64,000 bases of DNA, taken from Aldehydirespirator sp965219165 (GTDB lineage Bacteria; Actinomycetota; Acidimicrobiia; Acidimicrobiales; Aldehydirespiratoraceae). The notes beneath the pieces are model-generated. The model saw only the letters and a program-made list of their open reading frames with translations, ran no database searches and had not been told where the DNA came from. The DNA is taken from positions 1,860,001 to 1,924,000 of the forward strand of contig CBDCMW010000002.1 in assembly GCA_965219165.1 (NCBI GenBank), read 5' to 3'. A program made the position numbers and the translations under genes. How positions within the stretch are numbered: position 1 is the first letter of the stretch; the number at the start of each line of letters is the position of its first letter. Shown piece after piece: positions 1 through 7,846 of the stretch.

Positions 1-533
1 ACGACGAAACCGGCGTTCTCCATGAGCAGGGCCAGCACCTCGAACTCCTTGAGCGGCAGACGCTCCAGCCTGCCGCCGATGGTCACCTCGTGGCGGTCGC
101 GGTCAACCGCCACATCACCGATGTTCAAGTCGGTCACGCCGTTGAAGGAGTTGATCGGTCGGGTCCCGCTGCGGCGCATGACGGTGCGCATCCGGGCCAC
201 GAGTTCCCGTACCCGGTATGGCTTGGCCACATAGTCGTCCGCGCCGACCTCCAGTCCGACCACGGTGTCGATCTCCTCCCGACGGGCCGACACCATGATC
301 ACGGGTGTGTCGGCGAGGGAGCGGATGCGGCGGCAAACGTCGATCCCCGACAGCCGGGGCAGCATCACGTCCAGCAGCACGATCTCGGGTTCGAGGGCCT
401 CGAACATGGCCAGGGCCTCCTCGCCGTCGGCAGCCACGTCGACGATGAACCCTTCGGCCCCCAACGCCACCTGCAGTCCCTCGCGATACGACGGCTCGTC
501 GTCGACGACCAGTACCCGGACTCCAGTACTCAC
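1..533 (-). CDS. OmpR/PhoB-family response regulator (partial, C-terminus outside window)
   Basis: The first 177 residues of a two-component response regulator, read from a GTG start. The receiver domain shows the acidic pocket DDE (residues 11-13), the phospho-acceptor Asp55 in LLDVMLP, the VSAR switch region and Lys104 in AKPY. After it comes the start of a winged-helix effector domain with the typical LPLKEFEVLALL segment. The order fits RegX3/PhoB-like transcription factors that are phosphorylated by a sensor kinase and bind direct repeats in promoters. The kinase and the DNA-binding helix lie beyond the window edge, so the regulon cannot be inferred. It is divergent from the downstream YyaL gene, and the intervening region holds a tandem repeat. 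Family call is firm; the exact orthologue is not. Confidence 0.9.
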   Translation of the reverse strand, partial: MSTGVRVLVVDDEPSYREGLQVALGAEGFIVDVAADGEEALAMFEALEPEIVLLDVMLPRLSGIDVCRRIRSLADTPVIMVSARREEIDTVVGLEVGADDYVAKPYRVRELVARMRTVMRRSGTRPINSFNGVTDLNIGDVAVDRDRHEVTIGGRLERLPLKEFEVLALLMENAGFV

Positions 534-593
534 GCGCGTCAGTCTGCCCCACGGTGGGCCCCAGGCGCTCATCCTGGGGTTGGAGAGCCGTGG

Positions 594-763
594 TTCCCGC
601 TCTTGTTCGCTGCGCTCACGGGCCGCTGGGGCCAGCTTCCCGCTCTTGTTCGCTGCGCTCACGGGCCGCTCGGGCCAGCTTCCCGCTCTTGTTCGTTGCG
701 CTCACGGGCCGCTCGGGCCGTGGTTCCCGCTCTTGTTCGTTGCGCTCACGGGCCGCTCGGGCC
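594..763 (-). repeat. Four tandem copies of the interspersed GC-rich repeat core
   Basis: Four head-to-tail units of 40-44 bp share the core CCCGCTCTTGTTCG followed by a CTCACGGGCCGCT block. Between units only short linkers and single-base changes (GCTGCG or GTTGCG) differ. A tail related to other copies (GGCCTGCCCGCTCGGCCT, 808-829) follows just before the next gene. The array fills the region between two divergent genes, so it lies in the space expected to hold both promoters. Similar cores occur near 17.2, 30.1-30.3 and 42.5 kb. Function unknown. Confidence 0.9.
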
Positions 764-840
764 CGGGGGCCTCCCGCTCCCCGCCTTCCGGAGTCCTCGT
801 GAACTGCGGCCTGCCCGCTCGGCCTCGTAGGCTCGGCCGC

Positions 841-2940
841 ATGAACCGGCTCGGCGACGAGACCAGCCCGTACCTGCGCCAGCATCGCGACAACCCGGTG
901 GACTGGTACCCGTGGGGCCCGGAGGCCTTCGCGGCGGCCGCAGAGCGGGACCGGCCGGTGCTGCTGTCGGTGGGCTACTCGAGCTGCCACTGGTGTCATG
1001 TGATGGCCCATGAGTCCTTCGAGGATCCCGACACTGCGGCCGTGATGAACCGGCTGTTCGTCAACGTGAAGGTGGACCGCGAGGAGCGCCCGGACGTGGA
1101 CGCCATCTACATGGACTCGGTGCAGGCCATGACCGGCCGGGGCGGCTGGCCCATGACCGTGTTCCTCACCCCCGACGGACGGCCCTTCTTCGGCGGCACC
1201 TACTACCCGAACCGTCCCCGAGGTGGCATGGCCTCGTTCGGCCAGGTGATGGAGGCCATCGACGAAGCCTGGACCAACCGCCGAACCGACGTGCGCGCCC
1301 AGGCCGACCAGCTCGTTGCGATGATCGATCGGACGGCGCGCGCCGCCGCGTCGCTGAGCACAGAGGCCTCCGCCGACGCCATCGACGGCCGGGCCGTGGA
1401 CCAGGCAGGCGACGCCATCCTGGCCTCGCTCGACCCCGAGTGGGGAGGCTTCGGCGGCGCGCCCAAGTTCCCGGCAGCCATGACGCTGGCCTCGGCGCTG
1501 CGGATCCATCACCGCAGCCACCGGCCTGAGCTGCTGCGGGCGGTGCGGACCAGTCTCGATGCCATGGCTTCCGGCGGTATCTACGACCACCTCGGCGGGG
1601 GCTTCGCCCGCTACTCGGTAGACCGCCAGTGGCTGGTGCCCCACTTCGAGAAGATGCTGTACGACAACGCCCTGCTGACCAGGGCTTACCTGCACGCCTG
1701 GATGGTGACGGGCGAGGCTGTCTACCGGCAGGTGGTGGACGAGACGATCGGCTACGTGCTGCGCGACCTGCGCCACGCCGACGGCGGCTTCTATTCGGCC
1801 GAGGACGCCGACTCGGAGGGCGTGGAGGGCAAGTTCTACGTCTGGTCCGAGGCCGAGCTGCGAGCAGTGGTGCGGGTCGCGGCCGGCGCCGAGGCTGCCG
1901 ATGCGGCCGCAGCCTGGTGGGGGGTGACCGCGGCCGGCAACTTCGAGGGGGCCAACATCTTGAACCGGCCCGTGCGGGGCGACCTGATCCGACCGGCCTC
2001 GGTGGAGGCGGCCCGAGAGGCCCTGTTCGTGTGCCGGGAGAGCCGGGTGCGGCCGGGCCTCGACGACAAGGTTCTGACCGAGTGGAACGGGATGATGCTG
2101 TCGGCTCTGGCCGAGGCCGCGGCGGCCACCGGTGATCCGGCTTGGCGGGCCGCGGCGCTGGCCAACGGTGAGTTCCTGGTGGCCAATCTGCGGCGGAGTG
2201 ACGGGCGCTGGCTGCGCTCCTGGCAGGCTGGCGACGCCGAGCGCTCCGCCCAGGCCCGCCATCTGGCCTACGCCCAGGACTACGCGGCGCTGATCGACGC
2301 CTTTGTGAGGTTGGGCGAGCTGTCGGGCCAGGCCCGCTGGATCGACGAGGCCCGCGCCGCGGCCGACGGCCTGTTGGAGCTGTTCACCGACGACGCCGCG
2401 GGCGGAGTGTTCACCACCGGCTCCGATGCCGAGAAGCTGGTTACCCGGCCCAAGGACCTCATGGACAACGCCACCCCGTCGGCCCAGTCGGCGGCAGCCT
2501 GCGGCCTGCTCCGGCTGGCCGCGCTCACCGGCGAGGCCCGCTACGACGAGCACGCCCGCCGCATCACCGCTCTGTTCAGCTCCGCCGCGGCCCAGCATCC
2601 CACCGCTTTCGGTCGGGCGCTGGAGGCCCTCGACATGGCAGCCCACGGCCTCGAGGAGATCGCCGTCGTCGGCGATCGCGGTGACCTGGTAGCCGCAGTG
2701 CAGACCCGCTACCTGCCCAGCGCCGTCTTGGCCTGGGGCGAGCCCTACGACTCCCCGCTATGGGCGGACCGCGCCGAGGGCTTCGCCTACGTCTGCCGCG
2801 ATTTCGCCTGCCAGTCCCCCGCCGCCACGGCGGCCGAGCTAGTCGCCCGGCTGGGAGAGCAGTCCCGAGCCACGGCGGGGCCGACGACGTCTGCGGGCAC
2901 CCTCGAGGACGAGGCTCTGTTCTCGACCGGAGAGACTTGA
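841..2940 (+). CDS. YyaL/DUF255 thioredoxin-domain protein
   Basis: A 699-residue protein of the YyaL/SSP411 (spermatogenesis-associated protein 20-like) family. The N-terminal DUF255 thioredoxin-like domain starts with the family signature SPYLRQHRDNPVDW and has the motif SSCHWCHVM, with Cys49 and Cys52 as a CxxC pair. The conserved WPMTVFLTPDGRPFFGGTYY segment follows. The rest resembles the (alpha/alpha)6 barrel seen in family members (HFEKMLYDNALL, LTEWNGMMLSALAEAA). Its biochemical role is not settled in the literature; a redox or sugar-epimerase-like activity is only an inference. Start at ATG follows the repeat tail directly. The longer upstream reading frame passes through repeat DNA and was rejected. 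A diverged relic of this gene's 3' end lies near 3.8 kb. Confidence 0.88.
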   Translation: MNRLGDETSPYLRQHRDNPVDWYPWGPEAFAAAAERDRPVLLSVGYSSCHWCHVMAHESFEDPDTAAVMNRLFVNVKVDREERPDVDAIYMDSVQAMTGRGGWPMTVFLTPDGRPFFGGTYYPNRPRGGMASFGQVMEAIDEAWTNRRTDVRAQADQLVAMIDRTARAAASLSTEASADAIDGRAVDQAGDAILASLDPEWGGFGGAPKFPAAMTLASALRIHHRSHRPELLRAVRTSLDAMASGGIYDHLGGGFARYSVDRQWLVPHFEKMLYDNALLTRAYLHAWMVTGEAVYRQVVDETIGYVLRDLRHADGGFYSAEDADSEGVEGKFYVWSEAELRAVVRVAAGAEAADAAAAWWGVTAAGNFEGANILNRPVRGDLIRPASVEAAREALFVCRESRVRPGLDDKVLTEWNGMMLSALAEAAAATGDPAWRAAALANGEFLVANLRRSDGRWLRSWQAGDAERSAQARHLAYAQDYAALIDAFVRLGELSGQARWIDEARAAADGLLELFTDDAAGGVFTTGSDAEKLVTRPKDLMDNATPSAQSAAACGLLRLAALTGEARYDEHARRITALFSSAAAQHPTAFGRALEALDMAAHGLEEIAVVGDRGDLVAAVQTRYLPSAVLAWGEPYDSPLWADRAEGFAYVCRDFACQSPAATAAELVARLGEQSRATAGPTTSAGTLEDEALFSTGET

Positions 2941-3036
2941 CGCGCCAGTTGAGCAACAGTGCTGCTCGACATCCATCGCAGGACGGCGACGCCGCGGGCG
3001 CGTGTCAGCTCGCCGGAGTCCACAAATGAGGGAGGC

Positions 3037-3435
3037 TCACGCGTCGGCGGGGGCGATCACCTCCACGCCTGACGCGCGGGCGGCTTGGGCCAGCAGGCCG
3101 TCGTAGGTGACGAGTCCGTCGAGGTCGTCGCCCAAGTCCAGTGCCGCAGCCAGATGGATGGCGTCGAGGCTGCGGAGCGTGACGGGCTCGAGTCGCCCCG
3201 CCTGCTCGAACACGGCAGTGGTGACCTGGGTGAGCGTGACTGTGTCGAGCGCTCGCCTGGCGTTCGGGGCAAGCTCGGGAGCGGCGCGTCGCACAGTTCG
3301 CATCAACTCCGTGCGGGTCAGGTCGCAGGACACGGGCTCGCGGTCCTCTGCCGCGAGCCACGACCGCAACGCAGGTGTCTCGGGTTCCCGAACGATCAGC
3401 TTGACCAGTGCGGACGTGTCCATGTAGTGGGCCAC
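3037..3435 (-). CDS. PIN-domain toxin (VapC-like)
   Basis: A 132-residue PIN-domain ribonuclease of the VapC type. The four acidic active-site positions are visible: Asp6 in MDTSALVK, Glu43 in TRTELM, Asp91 in SLDAIHLAAAL and Asp112 in VTYDGLL. Such toxins cleave RNA (tRNA or rRNA in studied cases) with Mg2+ and are held inactive by the partner antitoxin. The start GTG lies two bases after the antitoxin stop, so the pair is co-transcribed with antitoxin first. All catalytic residues are present, so it is probably active. The target RNA cannot be predicted from sequence. Confidence 0.9.
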   Translation of the reverse strand: MAHYMDTSALVKLIVREPETPALRSWLAAEDREPVSCDLTRTELMRTVRRAAPELAPNARRALDTVTLTQVTTAVFEQAGRLEPVTLRSLDAIHLAAALDLGDDLDGLVTYDGLLAQAARASGVEVIAPADA

Positions 3436-3437
3436 GG

Positions 3438-3701
3438 TCAGTATCGCTCCGCGGCCCGCATGGCCTCCAGTTCCTTCGAGAGGCTGGGACCCTCCACTGG
3501 AGGGGGCAGCTCCGCAGCGTCCCCACGCGCCGGCCGAGCCCGACCCGAAGCAACGAGTTCTTCAAGGCGCGACGAGACGATCGCCGTCATCCTGGCCACC
3601 GGCCGGCCCCGCAGCGTGATGGTGACGACCTCCCCGGCGGCGACCTCAGCCACCACTTCGGACGCATTCTGCTTGAGCGCCCTGATGCCGATCTCAGCCA
3701 T
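3438..3701 (-). CDS. Phd/YefM-family antitoxin
   Basis: An 87-residue antitoxin. The N-terminus has the Phd/YefM pattern: a short strand-helix (IGIRALKQNASEVVAEV) followed by the hairpin VTITLRGRPVARM, which dimerises and binds the operator. The C-terminal half is Pro- and Glu-rich and would wrap the toxin. It precedes the PIN toxin in one operon, and the complex is expected to repress its own promoter. The upstream DNA contains ACATTGTAGCAC, a relatively AT-rich stretch suitable for a promoter, which abuts a relic of the YyaL gene. Confidence 0.88.
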   Translation of the reverse strand: MAEIGIRALKQNASEVVAEVAAGEVVTITLRGRPVARMTAIVSSRLEELVASGRARPARGDAAELPPPVEGPSLSKELEAMRAAERY

Positions 3702-3723
3702 GTTCTACATTGTAGCACAAGCC

Positions 3724-3882
3724 TCTCCAGTACCTGCCCAGCGCGGTGCTGGACTGGGGTGAGCACTACGAATCGTCGCTGTGGGCCGGCTGCGCCGAGG
3801 GGTCGCCCACGTCTGCCGCGATTACGCCTGCCGGTCCCTTGCCATCACCACCGAGGATCTAATCGCCGAGTTCGTAGCGTGA
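3724..3882 (+). pseudogene. Relic of the 3' end of a YyaL/DUF255 gene
   Basis: In translation this reads YLPSAVLDWGEHYESSLWA, then after a one-base frameshift HVCRDYACRS and a stop. The intact YyaL protein 0.9 kb upstream ends with YLPSAVLAWGEPYDSPLWAD and YVCRDFACQS at the same relative places. The relic is a diverged copy of only the last fifty or so codons, broken by a single deletion, with no start. It suggests recombination with another version of the locus when the toxin-antitoxin pair and HNH gene entered. The HNH gene on the other strand ends inside it. Confidence 0.75.
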
Positions 3883-5387
3883 GCCCCGCCGCCATGCTCC
3901 GGCGGAGTTCCGTTGTGCATCTCCGTGCGTGGGAGCACTCCACCCACATCCAGCGGATCTGTTTCATGCTCGGGCAGGGTCCCGTTGTGCCCGGCTCTGG
4001 CTTTATGCAGCGCGGCCCGCGCCGCTGCGGGTCCGGCCCGCGAGCTGTGAAGTTCGGGCAACGGCGGGTCGGGAGCGTGCGTCTGCTCGTGCCGACGGAT
4101 CTCGGTGTGGGTGTCGGCGTTAAGTTCGGGCAACGGCGGGTCGGGAGCGTGCGTCTGCTCGTGCAGGTGCAGGATGGGCTGCTCGGGGGCGTGCGCGGGC
4201 CCGTAGTGGACCCGCCCGGGCGGGTGCAGGGTGTGCACTCCGTCGGGGCGGGTGCGGATCTGCCAGTCGTGATGGTGGATCTTGTTGTGGCAGTCCCAGC
4301 AGATTGGGACCATGTTGTCAATCTTGGTTGCTCCGCCTTGTGAGACCGGCTTGATGTGGTGGATCTGGCACATGGCCGGGTTCGCCCCGCAGTGGAAGCA
4401 GCCCCCGTAGCGGGCGATGAGGATCTGGCGCTGGGCTTCGGTGGCGGTGCGCACCGAGTGGGCCCGCCAGATCGGCTTGCCCACGCGGTCATAGACGACG
4501 CCGGTGAACTTGGCGTAGCAGGAGAGCTCCTCGAGCACGGCCTGCGGCAGCCGGACGCCGTCGGGTAGCTCGGCCACGAGCCTTCCAGTGTCGTCGTCGA
4601 CGTGCGCGACGACGCAGATGTCGGCGAAGGGCCGGCCGTTGCCCGCACCTTTTCCTGAGGAGTTGTTGGCGGTGAGGCTGTCGAGGGCGTCGGCCATGCA
4701 TTGGTCGAAGCTGCGCCGCTCGCCGCCATCGGAACCGTTGGCGGCTTGCTTCTTGTCGGTGTCGTAGAGGTGGCGGGCCACAGCTTGGAGCCGGTTGCCG
4801 ATGCGCCGTCCCGCGACGGGGTCGAACTCTCCGTGGAGCCGCACCATGTCGTCGTCTGTGTCCCAGATTCGCACGCAGCGGCGGGCGCGCAGGCGGCGGT
4901 AGTCGGCCTCGCCGCCGTCGCCTTGTCGGTCGGTGGCCCACCGCCGGGCTTCCTTGGTGAACTGCTCGGGGCGCATCGAAGCGGCCTTGGCCAACAACTC
5001 CCCGTCAGACTCGACGGCCTCAGCGCTGGTCTTCTCGATGGCCTCGGCCAGCCGCTTGGCGTTGGCCGGCGACACCCGACCTTCCTCCACCGCGTCGCGC
5101 ACCGCGGGCGCTGCCTCAATGGTCTTGGCCGTCTTGACCTGACTCTGGGCGTCGCGCCTGGTCAGCCCGGCCGCATCCGCCAGCACCTGCGTGCCGCCGT
5201 CGCCGTGGCGCTCGACCCCGGCTATCACCTTGGCCGCCGACGTTTGCGCGGCCGAGATGACCGCGACGGTCGCCTTGGACACTGCCAGCATCTCGCGCGC
5301 CTCCGCGCACGACGCCGACCCATCGTTGATCAGTGCCAGCATCTCCTTGGCGGCGGCCTCGGCCCGACGGGCGGCTTCGATCAGCAT
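3822..5387 (-). CDS. DUF222 / HNH endonuclease domain protein (13E12-type)
   Basis: A 521-residue protein of the actinobacterial DUF222-HNH family, often present in many copies per genome. The N-terminal 250 residues are Ala-rich and helical, with the DUF222-like RRWATDRQGDGGEADYRRLR region. The HNH nuclease domain, around residues 325-375, has CFHCG, the catalytic QIHHIKPVSQGG and PICWDCHNKIHHH, giving two CxxC zinc knuckles and a His-rich active site. Nicking or mobility functions are proposed for the family but not proven. The C-terminal tail contains an in-frame 24-residue duplication (HEQTHAPDPPLPEL) and its last residues run antisense through a YyaL relic, so the true C-terminus may have been altered by recombination. 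Confidence 0.85.
   Translation of the reverse strand: MLIEAARRAEAAAKEMLALINDGSASCAEAREMLAVSKATVAVISAAQTSAAKVIAGVERHGDGGTQVLADAAGLTRRDAQSQVKTAKTIEAAPAVRDAVEEGRVSPANAKRLAEAIEKTSAEAVESDGELLAKAASMRPEQFTKEARRWATDRQGDGGEADYRRLRARRCVRIWDTDDDMVRLHGEFDPVAGRRIGNRLQAVARHLYDTDKKQAANGSDGGERRSFDQCMADALDSLTANNSSGKGAGNGRPFADICVVAHVDDDTGRLVAELPDGVRLPQAVLEELSCYAKFTGVVYDRVGKPIWRAHSVRTATEAQRQILIARYGGCFHCGANPAMCQIHHIKPVSQGGATKIDNMVPICWDCHNKIHHHDWQIRTRPDGVHTLHPPGRVHYGPAHAPEQPILHLHEQTHAPDPPLPELNADTHTEIRRHEQTHAPDPPLPELHSSRAGPAAARAALHKARAGHNGTLPEHETDPLDVGGVLPRTEMHNGTPPEHGGGAHATNSAIRSSVVMARDRQA
4051..4163. repeat. In-frame 72-bp tandem duplication inside the HNH gene
   Basis: A 41-base segment beginning AGTTCGGGCAACGGCGGGTC occurs twice, at 4051-4091 and 4123-4163, with a period of 72 bases. 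That is exactly 24 codons, so the reading frame is kept and the protein carries HEQTHAPDPPLPEL twice. It lies in a His/Pro-rich tail, away from the nuclease domain. The near identity of the two copies points to a recent duplication. Confidence 0.9.
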
Positions 5388-5468
5388 GAAGACAGTCTCT
5401 CACACCGGTATGACAACTGTCAAGCATTTACACGTTAAATCATGTCTATTTCTAGAGATATGGTATGC

Positions 5469-5590
5469 TTTCTGCGCCTGGCTCCACGAGCTGGAGCGGT
5501 CGCTCATCACCGTCCCGCTCACACCCGCCATTGCGGTGACCGCGTGCGCGCTGCCTCAGCCATTCTCAGGCGACCCGCTGACCGTCAGAT
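5469..5590 (+). pseudogene. Relic of a PIN-domain (VapC) toxin gene
   Basis: One frame reads WLHELERSLITVPLTPAIAV and then ALPQPFSGDP before a stop. This matches the C-terminal third of many VapC toxins (VPLTPAIAV, then LP-x-FHGDP). No start, no N-terminal catalytic Asp and no final acidic residues remain. The stretch lies between the HNH gene and the AAA ATPase gene. It is judged a decayed fragment by motif resemblance only. Confidence 0.6.
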
Positions 5591-5599
5591 CTAGGCGAC

Positions 5600-5672
5600 A
5601 GCCCTGAGTTTGGGCTGGCCCCCCGGTTCGCACAGGCCGAGGTTGTCGTAGTCGTAATGGATCAGTTCAGAG
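5600..5672 (-). pseudogene. Fragment of an SCP2-thiolase gene
   Basis: The minus strand encodes ELIHYDYDNLGLCEPGG. The intact thiolase at 7847-9064 has ELIHYDNLGLCEPGG at residues 309-323. The fragment has a two-codon internal duplication (YD) and no other thiolase sequence beside it. It starts at the stop codon of the AAA ATPase gene. It is a short copy of a gene that borders the island on the right. Confidence 0.75.
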
Positions 5673-6887
5673 TCCAGCGAGGGGATCGGTCGCGACAAGC
5701 AGCTCGGCGGCGCCGATGGCGGTGATGCGGTCAGTGAGGGCGAAGCGGTGCTCGCCAGCGTGCACGACGATGAGACGGTCGAGCGCGAGGTCGGCCAAGG
5801 CGCTGTGCATCGACTTGGTCGTTGAGGGGCGGTCGGTGCGTTTGATCTCGAATCCGATTGCCTGCCCGTCGATCTCGAGTCGCAGGTCGAGCTCGGCCCC
5901 GCCGTGGGTCGCCCAGAACGCGGCCGCGGTGTCGCCGAAGCGCGTGAGGAGCTGTTCGAGCACCATTCCCTCCCAGCTCGCGCCCAGCTTGGGGTGGCGT
6001 TCGAGGTCGAGCCGGCTGCTGATCCCGAGCAGGCGGTGCAACAGGCCGCAGTCGCGGACATAGATCCGCGGCGCCTTGACCTGCCGTTTCGAGATGTTCG
6101 CGAACCAGGCCGGCAGCTGGCGCACAACGAGAGCGTCGGTCAACGCATCGACGAGCCGGCGCACGGTCGTCTCGGAGACATCGATCGACCGGGCGATCGC
6201 CGCCGCGTTCCACGTCTGGCCGTGATAGTGGGCGAGCATCGTCCAGAACCGGCGCATCGTCGCCGCCGGGAAACGAAACCCGAAGCCGGCCAAGTCTCGT
6301 TCCAGGAAGGTCGCGATGTAGTCGTCTCGCCACGCGCTCGACAACTGGTCGTCGGTGGCCAGAAACGACTCCGGCAGCGCGCCGCGCAGCCACAGGTCGC
6401 CGAGACGGTGAGCGCCGACGTCGCCGAGCCGGAACCCCGAGAGCTCCACCAGCGCCACCCGCCCCGCCAACGACTCCGAGCCGAGGCCCGTCAGGTGCGG
6501 CGAGGCGCTGCCGAGCACCACGAAGCGCCCCGGGCGGCGGTTCTCGTCCACGAGCACCCGCAGCGACGCGAACATCTCCGGCATCCGCTGGGCCTCGTCG
6601 ATGACGATCGTGGCGCCCGTGTCGCGTAGAGCGAGCATCGGCTCGGCCAGCCGTGCGAGGTCCCTGTAGTCCTCCAGATCGAACACCGACGACGGCGACG
6701 GGCTGACAACGCGCCGCACCAGCGTCGACTTTCCGGCCTGCCGCGGTCCGGTGAGCAGCGTCACCGGCGCGCGTGCCATTGCCGCCCGCAGCGCCTCGGC
6801 GTCTACCGGCCGTTCGACGAAACGTTCGTCCGCTGCGGCCGTGCGGCTCGTGTCCATTGTTGTGTCGGTGCCTGGCTCGTCCGCCAT
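5667..6887 (-). CDS. AAA+ ATPase with DUF4143 domain
   Basis: A 406-residue AAA_14/DUF4143 protein. The Walker A motif is GPRQAGKSTL (about residues 46-55), Walker B is TIVIDEAQRMPEM, and the sensor region is FVVLGSASPHL. The C-terminal DUF4143 half holds a winged-helix segment (AAAIARSIDVSETTVRRLVDAL, residues about 220-242) and a nuclease-like core with ELDLRLEIDG and GFEIKRTD, the E-x-K pattern of restriction-endonuclease-like folds. Members are abundant in variable genomic regions; proposed roles in defence or mobile-element control are unproven. An AT-rich upstream segment near 6.9 kb may hold its promoter. No partner gene is visible. Confidence 0.88.
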   Translation of the reverse strand: MADEPGTDTTMDTSRTAAADERFVERPVDAEALRAAMARAPVTLLTGPRQAGKSTLVRRVVSPSPSSVFDLEDYRDLARLAEPMLALRDTGATIVIDEAQRMPEMFASLRVLVDENRRPGRFVVLGSASPHLTGLGSESLAGRVALVELSGFRLGDVGAHRLGDLWLRGALPESFLATDDQLSSAWRDDYIATFLERDLAGFGFRFPAATMRRFWTMLAHYHGQTWNAAAIARSIDVSETTVRRLVDALTDALVVRQLPAWFANISKRQVKAPRIYVRDCGLLHRLLGISSRLDLERHPKLGASWEGMVLEQLLTRFGDTAAAFWATHGGAELDLRLEIDGQAIGFEIKRTDRPSTTKSMHSALADLALDRLIVVHAGEHRFALTDRITAIGAAELLVATDPLAGL

Positions 6888-6978
6888 GCGTTCACGATAT
6901 CATGGAAAAACCACCATATAAAAGCGGAGTTTCAAGGTAAAATCATCCGCCGTTCCAAGAATATGCTATTCCTCTCGA

Positions 6979-7149
6979 CGAGGCGGGCACCGGTGCCGAG
7001 ATCGAGATCACCAAGCACGGCCGGACCGTGGCACGGCTGGTGCCGGCGAGAGGTCCGGCAGTCTTCGTCGGCATGCTTGCAGGCTCAGTGACGAGCACAC
7101 TCGAGCACGAGGCTCTTTCCACTACCGGCCAGACTTGGAGCGCAGCTAA
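6979..7149 (+). pseudogene. Relic of a Phd/VapB-type antitoxin gene lacking its N-terminus
   Basis: A frame reads EAGTGAEIEITKHGRTVARL and continues to a C-terminal TTGQTWSA. The ITKHGRTVARLVP segment is the hairpin typical of Phd/VapB antitoxins, and a terminal Gly-x-x-Trp pattern is common in that group. The dimerising N-terminal strand and helix are missing and no start codon is suitably placed. No toxin gene follows. With the PIN relic near 5.5 kb it may be what is left of one former toxin-antitoxin pair. Confidence 0.6.
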
Positions 7150-7197
7150 GCACCGCGCTTCTCGACCCCCATGCGGTGCTGCGTAGAACCCTGCAAC

Positions 7198-7820
7198 TCA
7201 CGACGGTTCGAATACAAGTTCGGGCACTACGACCCCCCATTTGTCGCACCGGAGTTGCTTCTGATATTGCGGTTCCGAGTAATCGCGGGTCCAGGAGACG
7301 ACCGCCAGAACAGTGGCGCCGATACAGCGCATGCCGTGTGGGGCCTCGAAGCTGCGGGCAAGCGTTCCCACAACGACCCCTGCGCCATCGAGAAGCTCCC
7401 ACCGGTCGGACTGTCGCTGCACCCGAAGCCGGTCGCCCGGCGACAACGCGGCGATGGCTCGATGGACACGGTCGCTGGGAGGCCAAGCAGGAAGTGAGCG
7501 CCCTCGGCGATGTCGTCCAGATCAGCCAACGCTTGATCGAGATTACGGCCTGCCAGGGGAAAGACGAGGGACTGATCGGTGTCGGTCCGTACGCCGGCGA
7601 ACGCGTGGATGTGTCCCGTTCTCTTGGACACCTCAAGGTCCACTGAGAGGCAGCCAGACAGCCTCATGGTCAGGCGCTGCGCAGCCATCTCCTGACTCAG
7701 TCCGGCATCGGCAGCCGACCGAATGCGACTCTCGACATCGCCAACTGCCTGAGCTAGTTCCCCATCGGCAGCAGTCCGACGACTGGTGTCCACACCGTCA
7801 GCGGGCACTGTGTCCGGCAT
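7198..7820 (-). pseudogene. Frameshifted small gene, possibly RecQ-helicase-related
   Basis: Two reading frames join to one plausible protein of about 207 residues. The first runs from an ATG to HFLLGLP; the second continues as SDRVHRAIAALSPGDRLRV and ends WGVVVPELVFEPS. Adding one C in the CCC run near 7475 restores a single frame. The C-terminal part (WELLDGAGVVVGTLA, then VVPELVFEP) resembles, from memory, a C-terminal module of actinobacterial RecQ-type helicases, but no helicase motor is present. It is either a true pseudogene or an assembly error in a homopolymer. The helicase link is tentative. Confidence 0.5.
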
Positions 7821-7846
7821 GGCCCGTATGTGCCAGTGGTCCGAGT

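Noticed and set aside
7205..7240. GGTTCGAATAC segment that resembled a tRNA T-arm
   Set aside because: No acceptor stem, anticodon arm or D-arm could be paired around it; it lies in the 3' end of a protein-like frame.
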